A stretch of DNA of 64,000 bases from Aedes albopictus (Eukaryota > Arthropoda > Insecta > Diptera > Culicidae), in contig NC_085137.1 of assembly GCF_035046485.1 (NCBI RefSeq), forward strand, positions 47,113,155 through 47,177,154. Direction: 5' to 3'. Made by a program: the position numbers and the translations under genes. The notes below the pieces were generated by a model, which worked only from the letters and a program-made list of their open reading frames with translations, was not told where the DNA came from and did not search any database. Shown one piece after another: positions 11,291 to 21,599 of this stretch. Positions within the stretch are counted from its first letter, which is position 1. Every line of letters begins with the position of its first letter.

Positions 11291-12270
11291 CTGTGCTTCA
11301 GTGAAGAAAAGTAGGCCGTTTTAATATTGTTTCCGCGAGTGAAAAGTAAGGGAATTCGCAACGCAATTACAAAAAATAGTTTTTTTTTAATTCATAGCGC
11401 TCAGCTTCAGTATACCGTTTGTCTAAATAAGTTTAGATAAGTTTTCAAGTTTTCAATAAATCTAACCGGTCTATTTCCATTCAACACTATAAAACAAGGT
11501 TTTATATGTTCTCTCAAGCATTCTATAAATAAACAAAAAAAATATATACAATTTATACAAAGTCTTTGCAGGTATACTGGCAATGTTATGCTTCTGCAGA
11601 ACTTTAAAATCTACTTTAAAATGAAAGATCGTGTTGAAAATGTTATACAGGTTGTTAGTTTCCTGAGTGCAAACTTTTTAAAGGGCGATTGAGAACCATA
11701 AATGGTGAAAAGAAAATGTTCTTCGCATATGGCCAAATCTCAACCGTTACGTAGTTATTGAACTTCCCATGTTTGTGACTATTATTACCCTAACTGACTA
11801 TAACTTTAAAATGATCAAACTTATCGCAGTTTTTTTTACCCTTATTCGAAAAATTATTGAATTTTCTATCAAATCGCATCTTTGAACCGATCGGTTTAGT
11901 TAATTAACTAAGTTTTCTAAAGCAAATAGCTCAAAAGTAGTGTGTTTTAATTTGTTTTTGTCAATTATCTTTGAAAAATGCGTAATAATTTAAAAAAATT
12001 CTTTGGCAAAGTTGTGGCCCCTGTTTTACTCTACAATTCGTTCTTTGACATCAAACTTCTATCTCTTATCGTTCTCTTGCAATTTCGATTTAAACATCGC
12101 ATTTAAAATCATAAATTTGCAATTGTCATGGTAAGCACTTTTTTGCGCTCTGTGCCGCACATTTAAATCAAAATTACAAGAAAACGATAAGAGCTAGATG
12201 TTTGATGTCAAAGAATGAATTGTAGAGTGGAATAGGGACCACAGTTTTGCTAAGAAAGAATTTCAATTTA

Positions 12271-12429
12271 TGTAAGACGGAAGGGTTTAGAGTTGAGAGA
12301 ATATCGAAATAGTTTCTTTATTTAGAGAAATAACATTACAACGCGCACACGCGAGGTCACCAGTATGGCGGTCGGATTAGAACTGCTTGCACGAACTTTT
12401 TTGCCGAGGGGCTACCCGATCCTCCCACA
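12271..12429 (-). repeat. 3' LTR of the Ty3/gypsy element
   Basis: This is a 159-bp repeat, equal in length to 16772-16930 with one visible base difference. It is bounded by TTTA at 12267-12270. On the element's strand it begins TGTGGGAGGATCGGG and ends CTTACA. Confidence 0.95.
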
Positions 12430-12444
12430 CGGCCTTTCCTGACA

Positions 12445-15400
12445 CTACTTCCGACCCGCCGGAAGTGTCCATGGCTTGATGGAGTCACCAGCGGTAGTCG
12501 TCTTCCTCGGGCCTTCGGCTTCATCGTCGACCTTCAATACTTCAAAACGATCGTTGGGTAGAACTTCGGTGATCTCGTACGGTCCAAAGAATTTCGGCTT
12601 GACTTTCTGGCCCACACCGAATTGGGTTTTCGGTATCGCCACCAGATCTCCAACTTTGTACTTCACCAGCGGCTTCCGACGAAGATTGTAATACTTCCGG
12701 TTCTCCTCTTGCATCTTCTGAATGTTCTTCTGTGCCGCACTGCGTAGCTCACTTCGTTCCTCCTCAAAGCTTTCTTGGATTTCCTTTCGCAGCATTTCGT
12801 GTAAAATGGCATCTTCGTTTGTTCGCATCTTAACGCCCGTCAGCAATTGAAAGGGTGTCATGTCAATCGCTCTTTGCCAACTGTTATTCAAGCATTTTTG
12901 AACGTCAGGCACATGCTTGAACCATTCCTCTGGCTTGTCGACGGACATCTTAGTTATCATCGGAATGATGATTCGATGAACACGCTCTACTTGTCCATTT
13001 CCACGGGGCACTCCAGTAGCAATCTTGTGAAGCTCAATGTTTTCGTCCTCGCAGAATCTCGTGAATAATCCGGACGTGAATGCGGAGCCTCGGTCACAGA
13101 TAATCCTTCTCGGGTTACCGAAGGTGTCGGTGATTATGCGCAGCTTCTTCACCGTTTCTTCCGCGGTCGTTGACTTCGTAGGGAACAGCCATACAAACTT
13201 GGTAAAGGCATCAATCACCGTCAGAATGTAGTTGTAGGACTTCTTGGTTGATGGCATTGGGCCTAAATGGTCGACATGGAAGGTGTCCAACGGGACATCA
13301 CCTTTAGGGATGGGGTGTAACTCTCCCTCAGGCTTTCCTCGTTTCTTTTCACCAACGATACAAGCGACACAAGTGGCAATGCACCGCTTGATCTTCTCCT
13401 CTAGTCCTGGTACGTAATAGTCCTCGTTGATCCTTTCCTTCACCTTCTTGACTCCGAAATGTCCTCTTTCATGCGCCGACCGAATGATTTCCATCTCCAT
13501 AGACTCCGGAACGTAGATCCTCTTCGATTCGCCATCACCTTCGTACAAGACACCGTTGCTCACAGAATAGCTGCTGACACCTTCACCCTGCTCCAGTTCC
13601 GTCAAAATCGCCATCGCTTTCTGATCCTGCTTTTGTGCCGCACGAACCTTGGCAACAATCGGTGCGGACACGACCATGACACTCGCCCTGGACAGAGCAT
13701 CCACGTGAGGCATCTTCTCTCCACGACGATGCTCCACCTCGTAGTCGAATTCGGCGAGATCCACGACCCACCTTGCAATTCGAGGGTTCAGCTTCTTCTT
13801 GGACATCGAATCTTTGAAGGCCATGCAGTCGGTAATGATTTTGAACTTCCGGCCAAGCAGATAACATCGGAACTTTCGTACGGATTCGACAACGGCCAAC
13901 GTTTCCAACTCGTAGGAGTGGTAGTTTTTCTCGGAACCATTCGTAAGGCGGCTGTAGTAATAGCAGGGGTGGAATTTCCCATCATCGTTCGCTTTCTGCA
14001 TCAGGATACCTGCCAACGCCTCCTTGATGGCATCGGTATGAACCTCGATGTCGCCGTCAGGGTGGAAAATCCGCAACACTGGGAAGCTGGCCAAAATCTC
14101 CTTGATACGGTTGAAGGCACTCACCGCATCTTCATCAAACTGAAAAGAACTTCCCTTTTTCAACATACCTGAAAGCGGACGCGTTAGGCTTGCGAACGCT
14201 GGGACGAACTTCCTGAAGTAGCTGGCCAATCCGTAAAATCGCTGCAGTTGCTTCACTGTTGTTGGCTGCGGAAACTGCAACAACTTCTCGACCTTCGCAG
14301 GTGCCGGCTCCACACGGCCATCGTAAACCGTATAGCCGAGATGTTCTACTCGACGTTGCAGGAAAGCGCACTTCTTCCAATTAAACTGCAATCCATTCTT
14401 CTCAGCTACTTCCAACACTCGTTTCAACACTTTCAGTCCTTGTTCTTCATCTTTAGACGGAATGATGACGTCGTCCACGAATGCCATAATCGTCTCGTCA
14501 TTGATCAAGTCTTTAAACACCGTGTTAATGAATCGACCGAACGCGTTACCACTTGTACACAATCCAAACGGTGCTCGTAGAAACTCATATTGCCCATCAC
14601 TCGTCACGAACGCGGTGTACTTTCGACTCTTCTCTTCTACCGGTACGTGAAAGTACGAATTCTTCAGATCGAGCGTCGTGTACACTCGAGCCTCCGACAA
14701 CCGATCGATTTGGTCTTCAACGTTGGGCATTGGAAATTTATCGCGCACTACTTTTTTGTTTATTTCCCGGTAGTCAATACAGACGCGGTACGATCCGTCC
14801 TTCTTCGGAACGACCACAACCGGACTCGCATATTCACTTTCGGATGGCTGCACTATGCCGTTCTTCATCCATTCCCCGATTTGCTTCTTCACCACTTCTT
14901 TTTCCAGCTGTGCCAACCGACGAGGATTTTCACAAACGGCGTCGTCGTCCTTCAACTTGATTGATAATTCATTGGCAGCAACCACTGACTGACTCGGACT
15001 ATAGTTCTCAATCATTCCCAAAACTTCGTCGCGGTATTTGTACGGCACTGAAATCTCGTTTTCACCAATGTACTCCTCTACGCGACGGATCCACTTGGCA
15101 TCACTCTGTTCCGGCTCTTCAACTTTTGGTGGGAACTTTTTCACTCGCGCCCCATCGGGAGTAATCGCGTAATCGACACTGTTCAGGAAATCCATTCCTA
15201 TTAACAATTGCATATCGATCGCGTCAACCGGCACAACATAGAAACGCACAACGTATATTTCTTCTTCGATTTCGGCTTCGAGATCTAGTTCGCCGCAAAC
15301 CGTATTCACTTTTCCACCGTAGCCGCGCACCTTCATCGATGATTTTCTCATCGGCGGACCGGATTCCGACAGATCCGTCCACAAATCCTGCCGAACCAAC

Positions 15401-16665
15401 GAAATTTCACTCCCGGTATCGATTATCGCAGAAAAGTCGCGCCCGAACAACTTCATCATCACACACGGTTTGCCGTCGGCTTGCAGTACATTCACTTTGG
15501 ATGCTGCTTTTTTGTCACTCTCCTTTTTCTCCTTCTTCTTGCTGCAATCTTTCGACAGGTGACCAAACGAGTTGCAGCCAAAACACTTTGGTCCGTCGTT
15601 CTTCTGCGGGCACTCGTTCGCCACATGCGACGCCTCGCCGCAGTTGAAGCAGTGACGCTTCGCTTCGGGTTTACTGCTCTGCTTCGTCGATTCCGATTTT
15701 CGCTGCTCTTTCTTTCGTCCGGCGTCGTCGTCCACTCTCGGCTTGCGTTCCGCTTTCCGCTGTACCTTTTCGAAGTTAAGCAGCTTCGCCTTCAGCTCTC
15801 GGATCGTGCTGGCTTCGTACAAGAGGGAGCGATGAAATGCGTCGTCCGTTATTCCATCGACAATGTACTCACACACACTTGGCTCATCAAGATTGATCGC
15901 GAGGGCAATTCGTTGCATTTCGTAGATATAGTCTCGCGTCGATTCCGTCGGCTTCTTCTTACGCCCAGCCAACGTGCGATGAACGTCGCTTGCCCGTACG
16001 AAAGGGGAAAATTCACGGATAAGGGCAGTCTTCAGCTTCGAGAATGTTGATAAATCGCGTTGGGAAAACACGAATCGCCGTGCAGTGCCAATCAACTTTT
16101 TCCGGCACATTATTAACTTCTGCTCATCGTTCCAGAATGCTGTTTTCGCCATGGCCTCAAACTGGTTCATCCACATTTTCACATCGTGGCCTTCCTCTGC
16201 TCCGAATGCTTCGATGCTGTCCTCCACATCACGAAATGAGTATGGTCGTTGCTCCTGTTGTGCGAGTGGGGTTGGCTTCGGCGTAGACGTCGTTCTCTTT
16301 CTACCCACCGCCGTCGTGAAGAATTCAGAGTCGTCCGTATCGTCGTCAGCATCTCTGTGTGAGTAATCGTTTTCGTCGTTTGAGCGGTCGTCGTCATCAA
16401 CTTCATCGACCAAGCCGTCGTCGTCGTCGGCGCGTCGGTCGTCATCGTTTTCAACATTCACATCGCCGTCGTTCTGGTTGCAATCCTGCGCCGCGTCTTT
16501 GGCCTCAGGAGCGCCGTCGTTTTCCGCCATCGTTTTGTCGTGATCGACAATGCGTTTTGCCATAGCCTTTTTATTTCCCGTCGTCGGCAATCCTCGTTTT
16601 TCGCACTCTCGCTGAATGCCGAGCTTGGTCAGCGTGTCGCACAAGAGTACAACGTCGTCCTCCAT
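12445..16665 (-). CDS. Ty3/gypsy Gag-Pol polyprotein with N-terminal SAP-like domain
   Basis: This is a single 1406-residue frame on the minus strand. Domains in order: a SAP-like helix-loop-helix at 6-45 (LTKLGIQRECEKRGLPTTG then NKKAMAKR); a very acidic Asp-rich linker at 47-115; Gag capsid-like region at about 150-300; two CCHC knuckles at 339-352 and 361-374; aspartic protease with DTG at 416-418; reverse transcriptase with VDYREIN-like and catalytic FVDD (D731/D732); RNase H with D877, E921, D946, D989; integrase zinc module H1065/H1069/C1099/C1102; DDE triad D1132, D1191, E1227 (35 residues between the last two); and a basic C-terminal tail. It supplies particle formation, cDNA synthesis and integration. 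The Gag and Pol parts are fused without frameshift. SAP modules bind DNA in nuclear proteins, and finding one on a Gag is unusual. No broken catalytic residue is seen. Confidence 0.94.
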   Translation of the reverse strand: MEDDVVLLCDTLTKLGIQRECEKRGLPTTGNKKAMAKRIVDHDKTMAENDGAPEAKDAAQDCNQNDGDVNVENDDDRRADDDDGLVDEVDDDDRSNDENDYSHRDADDDTDDSEFFTTAVGRKRTTSTPKPTPLAQQEQRPYSFRDVEDSIEAFGAEEGHDVKMWMNQFEAMAKTAFWNDEQKLIMCRKKLIGTARRFVFSQRDLSTFSKLKTALIREFSPFVRASDVHRTLAGRKKKPTESTRDYIYEMQRIALAINLDEPSVCEYIVDGITDDAFHRSLLYEASTIRELKAKLLNFEKVQRKAERKPRVDDDAGRKKEQRKSESTKQSSKPEAKRHCFNCGEASHVANECPQKNDGPKCFGCNSFGHLSKDCSKKKEKKESDKKAASKVNVLQADGKPCVMMKLFGRDFSAIIDTGSEISLVRQDLWTDLSESGPPMRKSSMKVRGYGGKVNTVCGELDLEAEIEEEIYVVRFYVVPVDAIDMQLLIGMDFLNSVDYAITPDGARVKKFPPKVEEPEQSDAKWIRRVEEYIGENEISVPYKYRDEVLGMIENYSPSQSVVAANELSIKLKDDDAVCENPRRLAQLEKEVVKKQIGEWMKNGIVQPSESEYASPVVVVPKKDGSYRVCIDYREINKKVVRDKFPMPNVEDQIDRLSEARVYTTLDLKNSYFHVPVEEKSRKYTAFVTSDGQYEFLRAPFGLCTSGNAFGRFINTVFKDLINDETIMAFVDDVIIPSKDEEQGLKVLKRVLEVAEKNGLQFNWKKCAFLQRRVEHLGYTVYDGRVEPAPAKVEKLLQFPQPTTVKQLQRFYGLASYFRKFVPAFASLTRPLSGMLKKGSSFQFDEDAVSAFNRIKEILASFPVLRIFHPDGDIEVHTDAIKEALAGILMQKANDDGKFHPCYYYSRLTNGSEKNYHSYELETLAVVESVRKFRCYLLGRKFKIITDCMAFKDSMSKKKLNPRIARWVVDLAEFDYEVEHRRGEKMPHVDALSRASVMVVSAPIVAKVRAAQKQDQKAMAILTELEQGEGVSSYSVSNGVLYEGDGESKRIYVPESMEMEIIRSAHERGHFGVKKVKERINEDYYVPGLEEKIKRCIATCVACIVGEKKRGKPEGELHPIPKGDVPLDTFHVDHLGPMPSTKKSYNYILTVIDAFTKFVWLFPTKSTTAEETVKKLRIITDTFGNPRRIICDRGSAFTSGLFTRFCEDENIELHKIATGVPRGNGQVERVHRIIIPMITKMSVDKPEEWFKHVPDVQKCLNNSWQRAIDMTPFQLLTGVKMRTNEDAILHEMLRKEIQESFEEERSELRSAAQKNIQKMQEENRKYYNLRRKPLVKYKVGDLVAIPKTQFGVGQKVKPKFFGPYEITEVLPNDRFEVLKVDDEAEGPRKTTTAGDSIKPWTLPAGRK

Positions 16666-16753
16666 CTTGAATCGTCCGATTCGCGTCGTTTAACTTTTGA
16701 TTTACTAAATCACACTTTTAACACATCGCGTACACTGTCTCAACAACTCTCCT

Positions 16754-16771
16754 TCCCGGATCGAGCCCCCA
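16754..16771 (-). promoter_or_regulatory. Primer-binding site of the Ty3/gypsy element
   Basis: Directly inside the 5' LTR, the minus strand reads TGGGGGCTCGATCCGGGA. It starts TGG, complementary to a tRNA CCA end, and closely resembles the known tRNA-Pro type site, with one extra A. The tRNA identity is not certain. Confidence 0.6.
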
Positions 16772-16930
16772 TGTAAGACGGAAGGGTTTAGAGTTGAGAG
16801 AATATCGAAATAGTTTCTTTATTTAGAGAAATAACATTACAACGCGCACATGCGAGGTCACCAGTATGGCGGTCGGATTAGAACTGCTTGCACGAACTTT
16901 TTTGCCGAGGGGCTACCCGATCCTCCCACA
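16772..16930 (-). repeat. 5' LTR of the Ty3/gypsy element
   Basis: This is a 159-bp repeat flanked at its outer edge by TTTA (16931-16934). It should hold the promoter for Gag-Pol transcription on the minus strand. Confidence 0.95.
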
Positions 16931-17862
16931 TTTATTACGCATGTTTCAAAGATAATTGACAAAAACAAATTAAAACACACTATTTTTAGCTATTTTGATC
17001 TAGAAAACTTAGTTATTTAACTAAACCAATCGATTCAAAGATGCCATTTGATAGAAAATTCAATAACCTTTCGAATAAGGGTAAAAAAACTGCGATAAGT
17101 TTGATCATTTTAAAGTTATAGCCAGTTAAGGCAATAATAAACAAAAACATGGAAAGTTCAATAACTACGTAACGGTTGAGATTTGACCATATGCGTAGAA
17201 CAATTTTTTTCACCATTTATGGTCCTCTATCACCCTTTAAAAAGTTTGCACTCATGAACCTATATATTTATAGCAAGTCGGTGAACACCAAGTAGAACTT
17301 TTTAGAGTACTGCTGGATGGTCAGACAAATCCTCTTGAAATTTGTAGTCATATCCTTCTTACACACTTATTTTATTTCTATTTTTATTGAAATCACTTTT
17401 CAGTTCAGATTATCGATGTTTAGCAGAATTTTACCAAAGTTTAGCTTTACTGAAGTTCAGTAAAAGTAAGGTTTGGTGTTTTTTTCTGATATTTCAACTG
17501 GTGAACTTGTCCTATAAATCCTGAAAATGCTAACTACAAGAAACAACTTGAACTCATTTCTTTCCAAAACACAAGTCAAATCTCAAATTTTACCCTAATC
17601 TTAAACCGATCAAAATCTGTTTCAGAATTCAGACAGTAGTTTTAATACTCAATATACTCCAGACTAAGACTTACAATATTAAATTTTGAATAGAATTAAG
17701 GAGAAACCGAATGTCTGGAGATAACTCTACCGATTTTTTGTACCGAGTATTTGTAAATTAGAAAATGGCTTGCAATATTATTTGATATAAGTTGATTAAG
17801 ACATTTATTACAATATCGCTCAAGTCATCACGACCCATAGTTTGAGAAACGCTGAACCAGAG

Positions 17863-18641
17863 CGTTAATGATTAATCATAAATTTAATCATGATTAATTA
17901 TTAAGATTAATCAAAAATTCTTAAATATCTGTTTGGCAGATTGAAGAAGAAAAAAAGTCTCGTCGGATACTTACTATTGTTTTCACTACAGTGCCCGTTC
18001 ATTCGAGCAATTATATCTAACAACTGAAACAGTTACGTGTACACAGAATGCAGGAAGATAAACTCTAGTCTTTAACAATAACAAATAAATAACAAGCCTA
18101 ACAAGCCCAGGTTAATCATCAATAACAAATAACCAAGTAGTGGATAATTAATGAAAATTCGTAACTGTAGATGCGAAAACGAATGTTCTCTTTTAGGTTG
18201 ATGTTATTATGTGTTGTTGGAATTGTTGTCGGGAAACGGCATGCTGTCACTCGCGGATGAATTTTATTTTGTTTCTGGCCGTTCTTTATTCACTGTTTTT
18301 GGCCGGCTTTTAGTCAGAGTGAATCAAGTAACAAAATGGGTTTTCAAGGTATTTGATTAAGAATCACATTAGTTACGTGGGTTAGGTGTCACATCCATCC
18401 GATATGTTCAAATTAAAACGTGTGCATAATCAGAGTGGATATGCATCTTTGTTTCCACAAAGGCGCTGGAAGTTTTGATCACGAACAGGAAAAAAGCGGA
18501 AGGGAAAAGTGTAATTCAAGTGGAAAAATCTGAACCTGGAATACTGCTGTTCAATTACAACCATGATATTATACTGTTACACCATACTGTTCGATTAAAT
18601 AATTACATTACAATTATCAATTAATGATTATGTTTTGTGCG
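17863..18641. other. AT-rich intergenic stretch
   Basis: No gene is seen. Just right of the hAT target duplication is a TTAATCATGATTAAT-like palindromic run (17869-17925). The rest shows no coding or RNA feature. Confidence 0.4.
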
Positions 18642-18838
18642 CAGGCCCGGATTAAGGATTGTGGGAGCCCGGGGCCCGAGCGGTTGTGAAGGCCCCTCGG
18701 AGGTACAAATGCGATGAGCAATACAGTTTTTCTTTGTTTTTGAGCAGTATTTGAACCAAAATTGGTTTTTGTGAGGGCCCCTAAAATGTGGGGGCCCGGG
18801 GCCTTGGCCCCCACGGCCCTCCCTTAGATCCGGCCCTG
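18642..18838. mobile_element. 197-bp hAT MITE
   Basis: The ends are CAGGCCCGGATTAAGG and, reverse-complemented, CAGGGCCGGATCTAAGG. The 8-bp TTTGTGCG flanks both sides (18634-18641 and 18839-18846), as hAT insertions do. The interior is rich in GGGCCCC blocks. It has no coding capacity. Confidence 0.92.
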
Positions 18839-18863
18839 TTTGTGCGAAATCGGTTCAATTGAA

Positions 18864-19014
18864 GAAAACCAACCTCTCAAGAATATGAGATATCATTAAG
18901 AACAAGGTATGTGGAGTACACAGCTAAAAAAATCTAGAGCACCATTTTTTTGAACTATGTACTCCACACACCTTGTCCTTAATGATATCTTATATTCTTG
19001 AGAGGTTGGTTTTC
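18864..19014. repeat. Inverted repeat with 56-bp arms
   Basis: Arm 18864-18919 is nearly the reverse complement of 18959-19014 (for example CCAACCTCTCAAGAATATGA against its complement), and weaker complementarity continues outward through TTCAATTGA. The 39-bp spacer contains TCTAGAGCACC, echoed as GGTGCTCTAGA near 19095. It is probably a decayed fold-back element. It lies about 440 bp upstream of the C2H2 start at 19457. Confidence 0.7.
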
Positions 19015-19456
19015 TTTAATTGAATTGATTTCGAACAAAACACAATCAGTAATTGATATTTTCAGCCAAATCCGTTGAACGATTCTAAAAAACGGTGCTC
19101 TAGAAAAATTAAGAAATGTATTCCAAATACCTTGTCCTTAAGTTCAATCAAAGTGTAGGTACCTACCAACTACAAAAAAAATCTTGGAAAGCGCTCGATT
19201 TTAAGCTTCATATTGTGATGATCTCTTTTCCTACACTCACTATAGAGTGATATTTTGAGGAATGGTAAGATTTGCAAAGATACTTGTTTCCCTCCGGCTT
19301 CACACCGACCAAATACTGTTGTTGTTGTTATGTTATTGATAGTCGGGGACTGGCACTTTATTCAGCATAAAGGGTTTTGACTATATGAATAATTCACTAA
19401 TTATTAATTTTGCAAATATTTTTGTTATTGAATAATAGGGCAGTAAAACTTCAGCG

Positions 19457-20547
19457 ATGGATTTCCAAAAAAATGAAATAAAGGAAGAGTTCAACGAGCA
19501 AGGTAAGTTATTTTTATGTTTGTAAAACATAATAAGCATTATTTATCATGTATTTATTTCCCAGTGGAACATGAAATAAAAATTGAGTATCAGGACTATC
19601 AATCTGAATCAGATCTAAGCGACGATCTAAGACTGAAAGAGACTCCATCTCCATCATTGGGTCATATCAAACAAGAGCCGGAACTTATTCTGGAGTCGGA
19701 TGAACTGCCCGCGCCAGACGAGATCGTAGTTCAAACCAAACCAGAAAATCCCGTTATAAAGCGACTGAATTTCAACCCAACGAGATGCTACATCTGCAAG
19801 CACAACTTCAAGGACGAGGCAAGCCTGGAGATTCATCTTCCGTTGCACACCGATATGATTCCGTACGTTTGTGAGGAATGTACGAGCGAAAGTGCCCATC
19901 CGACGAAACTCACTTCGCTGGGTCCGCTGCATCGGCACTTTCGGTTGCATGCCACGAATTTTAAATGCCCTAAATGCCCCAAGTGGGTTCAAAACGTTCA
20001 GAGACATGTGCGAGACTATCACAACCACAACGATAAAAACCCTCAGTTCGACTACAGCTGCAAGATTTGTGGGAAAATTTCCAAGAGTAAAGCCTATTAC
20101 GAAAAGCATCAGCTGTACCATAAGAAGAGGAAGGAAAGACGATTCATTTGTTCGTTTTGCAACAAAAAGTTGAAATCCAAAGTGAATCTGGTCTGTCATG
20201 AAAGATGCCACACTGGCGAGCGCCCATTCCAGTGCAAATACTGTCCCAAAGTGTTCAAGACGAAGCAAAACATCGAGAGTCATGAGCGGATACATACCGG
20301 AGAAAAGGGTTTCCGCTGTAATGTCTGCTGTAGGGACTTCCGGACCAATCATGCGCTGCAAGGCCACATGATAAATATTCACGGACGATCAGCTAGGAAC
20401 AAGACCGGTGAACTGGTCGAAAGCGCCGTTACATGCCAAGAAGCGGACGAAATCAAGGGTCAATCTGTTTATGTTAAACAAGGGCTGGATTCCACGTCTG
20501 AAACGAATAAGATGCTTCCAGAGCAGGGATCAATAAATGAAGGAAAG
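19457..20547 (+). CDS. C2H2 zinc-finger protein, seven fingers (exons 1 and 2)
   Basis: The first exon 19457-19502 (ATG, 15 codons plus one base, donor GTAAGT) joins in phase 1 to 19565-20547. This gives MDFQKNEIKEEFNEQ followed by an acidic leader with an IKQEPE motif, matching the leader style of the gene at 8560-9967. Seven C2H2 fingers follow: the second has an extended loop, and two HTGE(R/K) linkers lie near the end. After finger seven comes a 50-residue low-complexity tail ending at a strong donor (AAAG|GTAAGT) in phase 0. If that donor is ignored, the frame runs into the fold-back MITE and stops at 20596. Its paralog has eleven fingers, so this block is either a truncated copy or the 5' part of a longer gene continuing at 25594. 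It is probably a nuclear DNA-binding protein. Confidence 0.82.
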
Positions 20548-20579
20548 GTAAGTGGCTGTCCACGTGATAAGATTGTATA

Positions 20580-21538
20580 CAGGGTGTTAGGTTCCTGAGT
20601 GCAAACTTTTTAAAGGGTGATAGAGGACCATAAATGGTGAAAAAAATTGTTCTACGCATATGGTCAAATCTCAACCGTTACGTAGTTATTGAACTCCCCA
20701 TGTTTTTCACTCTTATTGCCTTAACTGGCTATAACTTTAAAATGGTCAAACTTATCGCAGTTTTTTTACCCTTATTCGAAAGATTATTGAATTTTCTATC
20801 AAATGGCATCTTTGAACCATTTGATTTAGTTAAATAACTAAGTTTTCAAGAGCAAAATAGCTAAAAATAGTGTTTTTTCATTTGTTTTTGTCAATTATCT
20901 TTGAAACATGCGTAATGAATTAAAATTCATTCTTTGGAAAAGTTGTGGCCCCTGTTCCACTCTACAATTTGTTCTTTGACGTCAAACTTCTAACTCTTAT
21001 CGTTTTCTTGCAATTTTCATTTAAATGTGCGGCACAATGCGCTAAAAAGTGCTTACCATGACGATTGCCAATTTATGATCTGAAATGCGACGTTTAAATC
21101 AAAATTGCAAGAAAACAATAAGAGATAGAAGTTTGATGTCAAAGAACGACTTGCAAAGTGGAACAGGGGCCACAACTTTGCCAAAGAAAGAATTTTAAAT
21201 TATTACGCATTTTTCAAAGATACTTGACAAAAACAAATTAAAACACACCACTTTTGAGCTATTTGGTCAAGAAAACTTAGTTATTTAACTAAACCAATCG
21301 GTTCAAAGATGCCATTTGATAGAAAATTCAATAATCTTTCGAATAAGGGTAAAAAAACTGCGATAAGTTTGACCATTTTAAAGTTATAGCCAGTTAAGGC
21401 AATAAGAGTAAAAAACATGGGGAGTTCAATAACTACGTAACGGTTGAGATTTGACCATATGCGTAGAACAGTTTTTTTCACCATTTATGGTCCTCTATCA
21501 CCCTTTAAAAAGTTTGAACTCAGGAACCTAACACCCTG
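20580..21538. mobile_element. 959-bp fold-back MITE, intact copy
   Basis: The ends are perfect inverted repeats, CAGGGTGTTAGGTTCCTGAG at the left and its complement (one base off) at the right. TATA flanks both sides (20576-20579 and 21539-21542), so the duplication is TA or TATA. Almost the whole element is a palindrome with arms of over 400 bp around a short asymmetric centre near 21050. It has no transposase. It sits directly after the splice donor at 20547. A second copy, split by the gypsy element, is at 11648-17262. Confidence 0.93.
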
Positions 21539-21599
21539 TATAAGACTTTAATCTTATGTTCAAAGTTAATGTTAATGTTAATCTTATGTTCAATGTTTA

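Larger units (their letters stand above)
12271..16930 (-). mobile_element. Young Ty3/gypsy LTR retrotransposon with intact Gag-Pol
   Basis: Two 159-bp LTRs (12271-12429 and 16772-16930) bound a 4.66-kb element read on the minus strand. They differ at one position by my comparison (GCACACGCG versus GCACATGCG). Each LTR starts TG and ends CA on either strand. The 4-bp TTTA flanks both sides as target duplication. A primer-binding site follows the 5' LTR directly, and a short purine tract (AGGAAAGG, 12433-12440 complement) precedes the 3' LTR. One open frame of 1406 codons fills the interior; there is no envelope gene. Nearly identical LTRs and an unbroken frame imply recent insertion and possible activity. 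Confidence 0.95.
11648..17262. mobile_element. Fold-back MITE (older copy), split by the Ty3/gypsy element
   Basis: Left part 11648-12270 and right part 16931-about 17262 are similar throughout to the intact fold-back MITE at 20580-21538. It starts CAGGTTGTTAGTTTCCTGAG after TATA. The right end is eroded after GGTTCATGAGTGCAAAC (reverse complement), so the limit is approximate. The arms are near-palindromic over several hundred bases. TTTA is repeated at both edges of the gypsy insertion and is single in the related intact copy. Confidence 0.82.
10184..17854. mobile_element. hAT-like DNA element, expanded to 7.7 kb by nested insertions
   Basis: The ends are CAGGGGTTCTCAAAC (left) and, reverse-complemented, CAGCGTTTCTCAAAC (right), and the next bases both include a CGACCCA word. 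The 8-bp sequence AACCAGAG occurs immediately outside both ends (10176-10183 and 17855-17862), the target duplication size of hAT transposons. No transposase was found in its own sequence (about 10184-11647 and 17263-17854), so it is a non-autonomous or eroded copy. It contains two small fold-back repeats near 10.6-10.96 kb, a strong hairpin at 11229-11290, and the fold-back MITE with the Ty3/gypsy insert. It lies about 200 bp upstream of the C2H2 coding exon at 9967 and may separate that gene from its first exon. Confidence 0.85.

Noticed and set aside
13459..14172. 237-codon plus-strand frame
   Set aside because: It is antisense to the Gag-Pol pol region and has no domain of its own.
19654..20382. 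242-codon minus-strand frame
   Set aside because: It is the shadow of the C2H2 exon at 19565-20547.
20548..20598. C-terminal continuation of the C2H2 protein to a stop at 20596
   Set aside because: The last residues would be encoded by the terminal repeat of the fold-back MITE, and a consensus GTAAGT donor lies just before it.
17013..21484. Repeated 67-codon frames starting MVKKIVLRIWSNLNRY
   Set aside because: They lie in the arms of the fold-back MITE copies and are conserved only because the DNA is repeated; no domain is recognisable.
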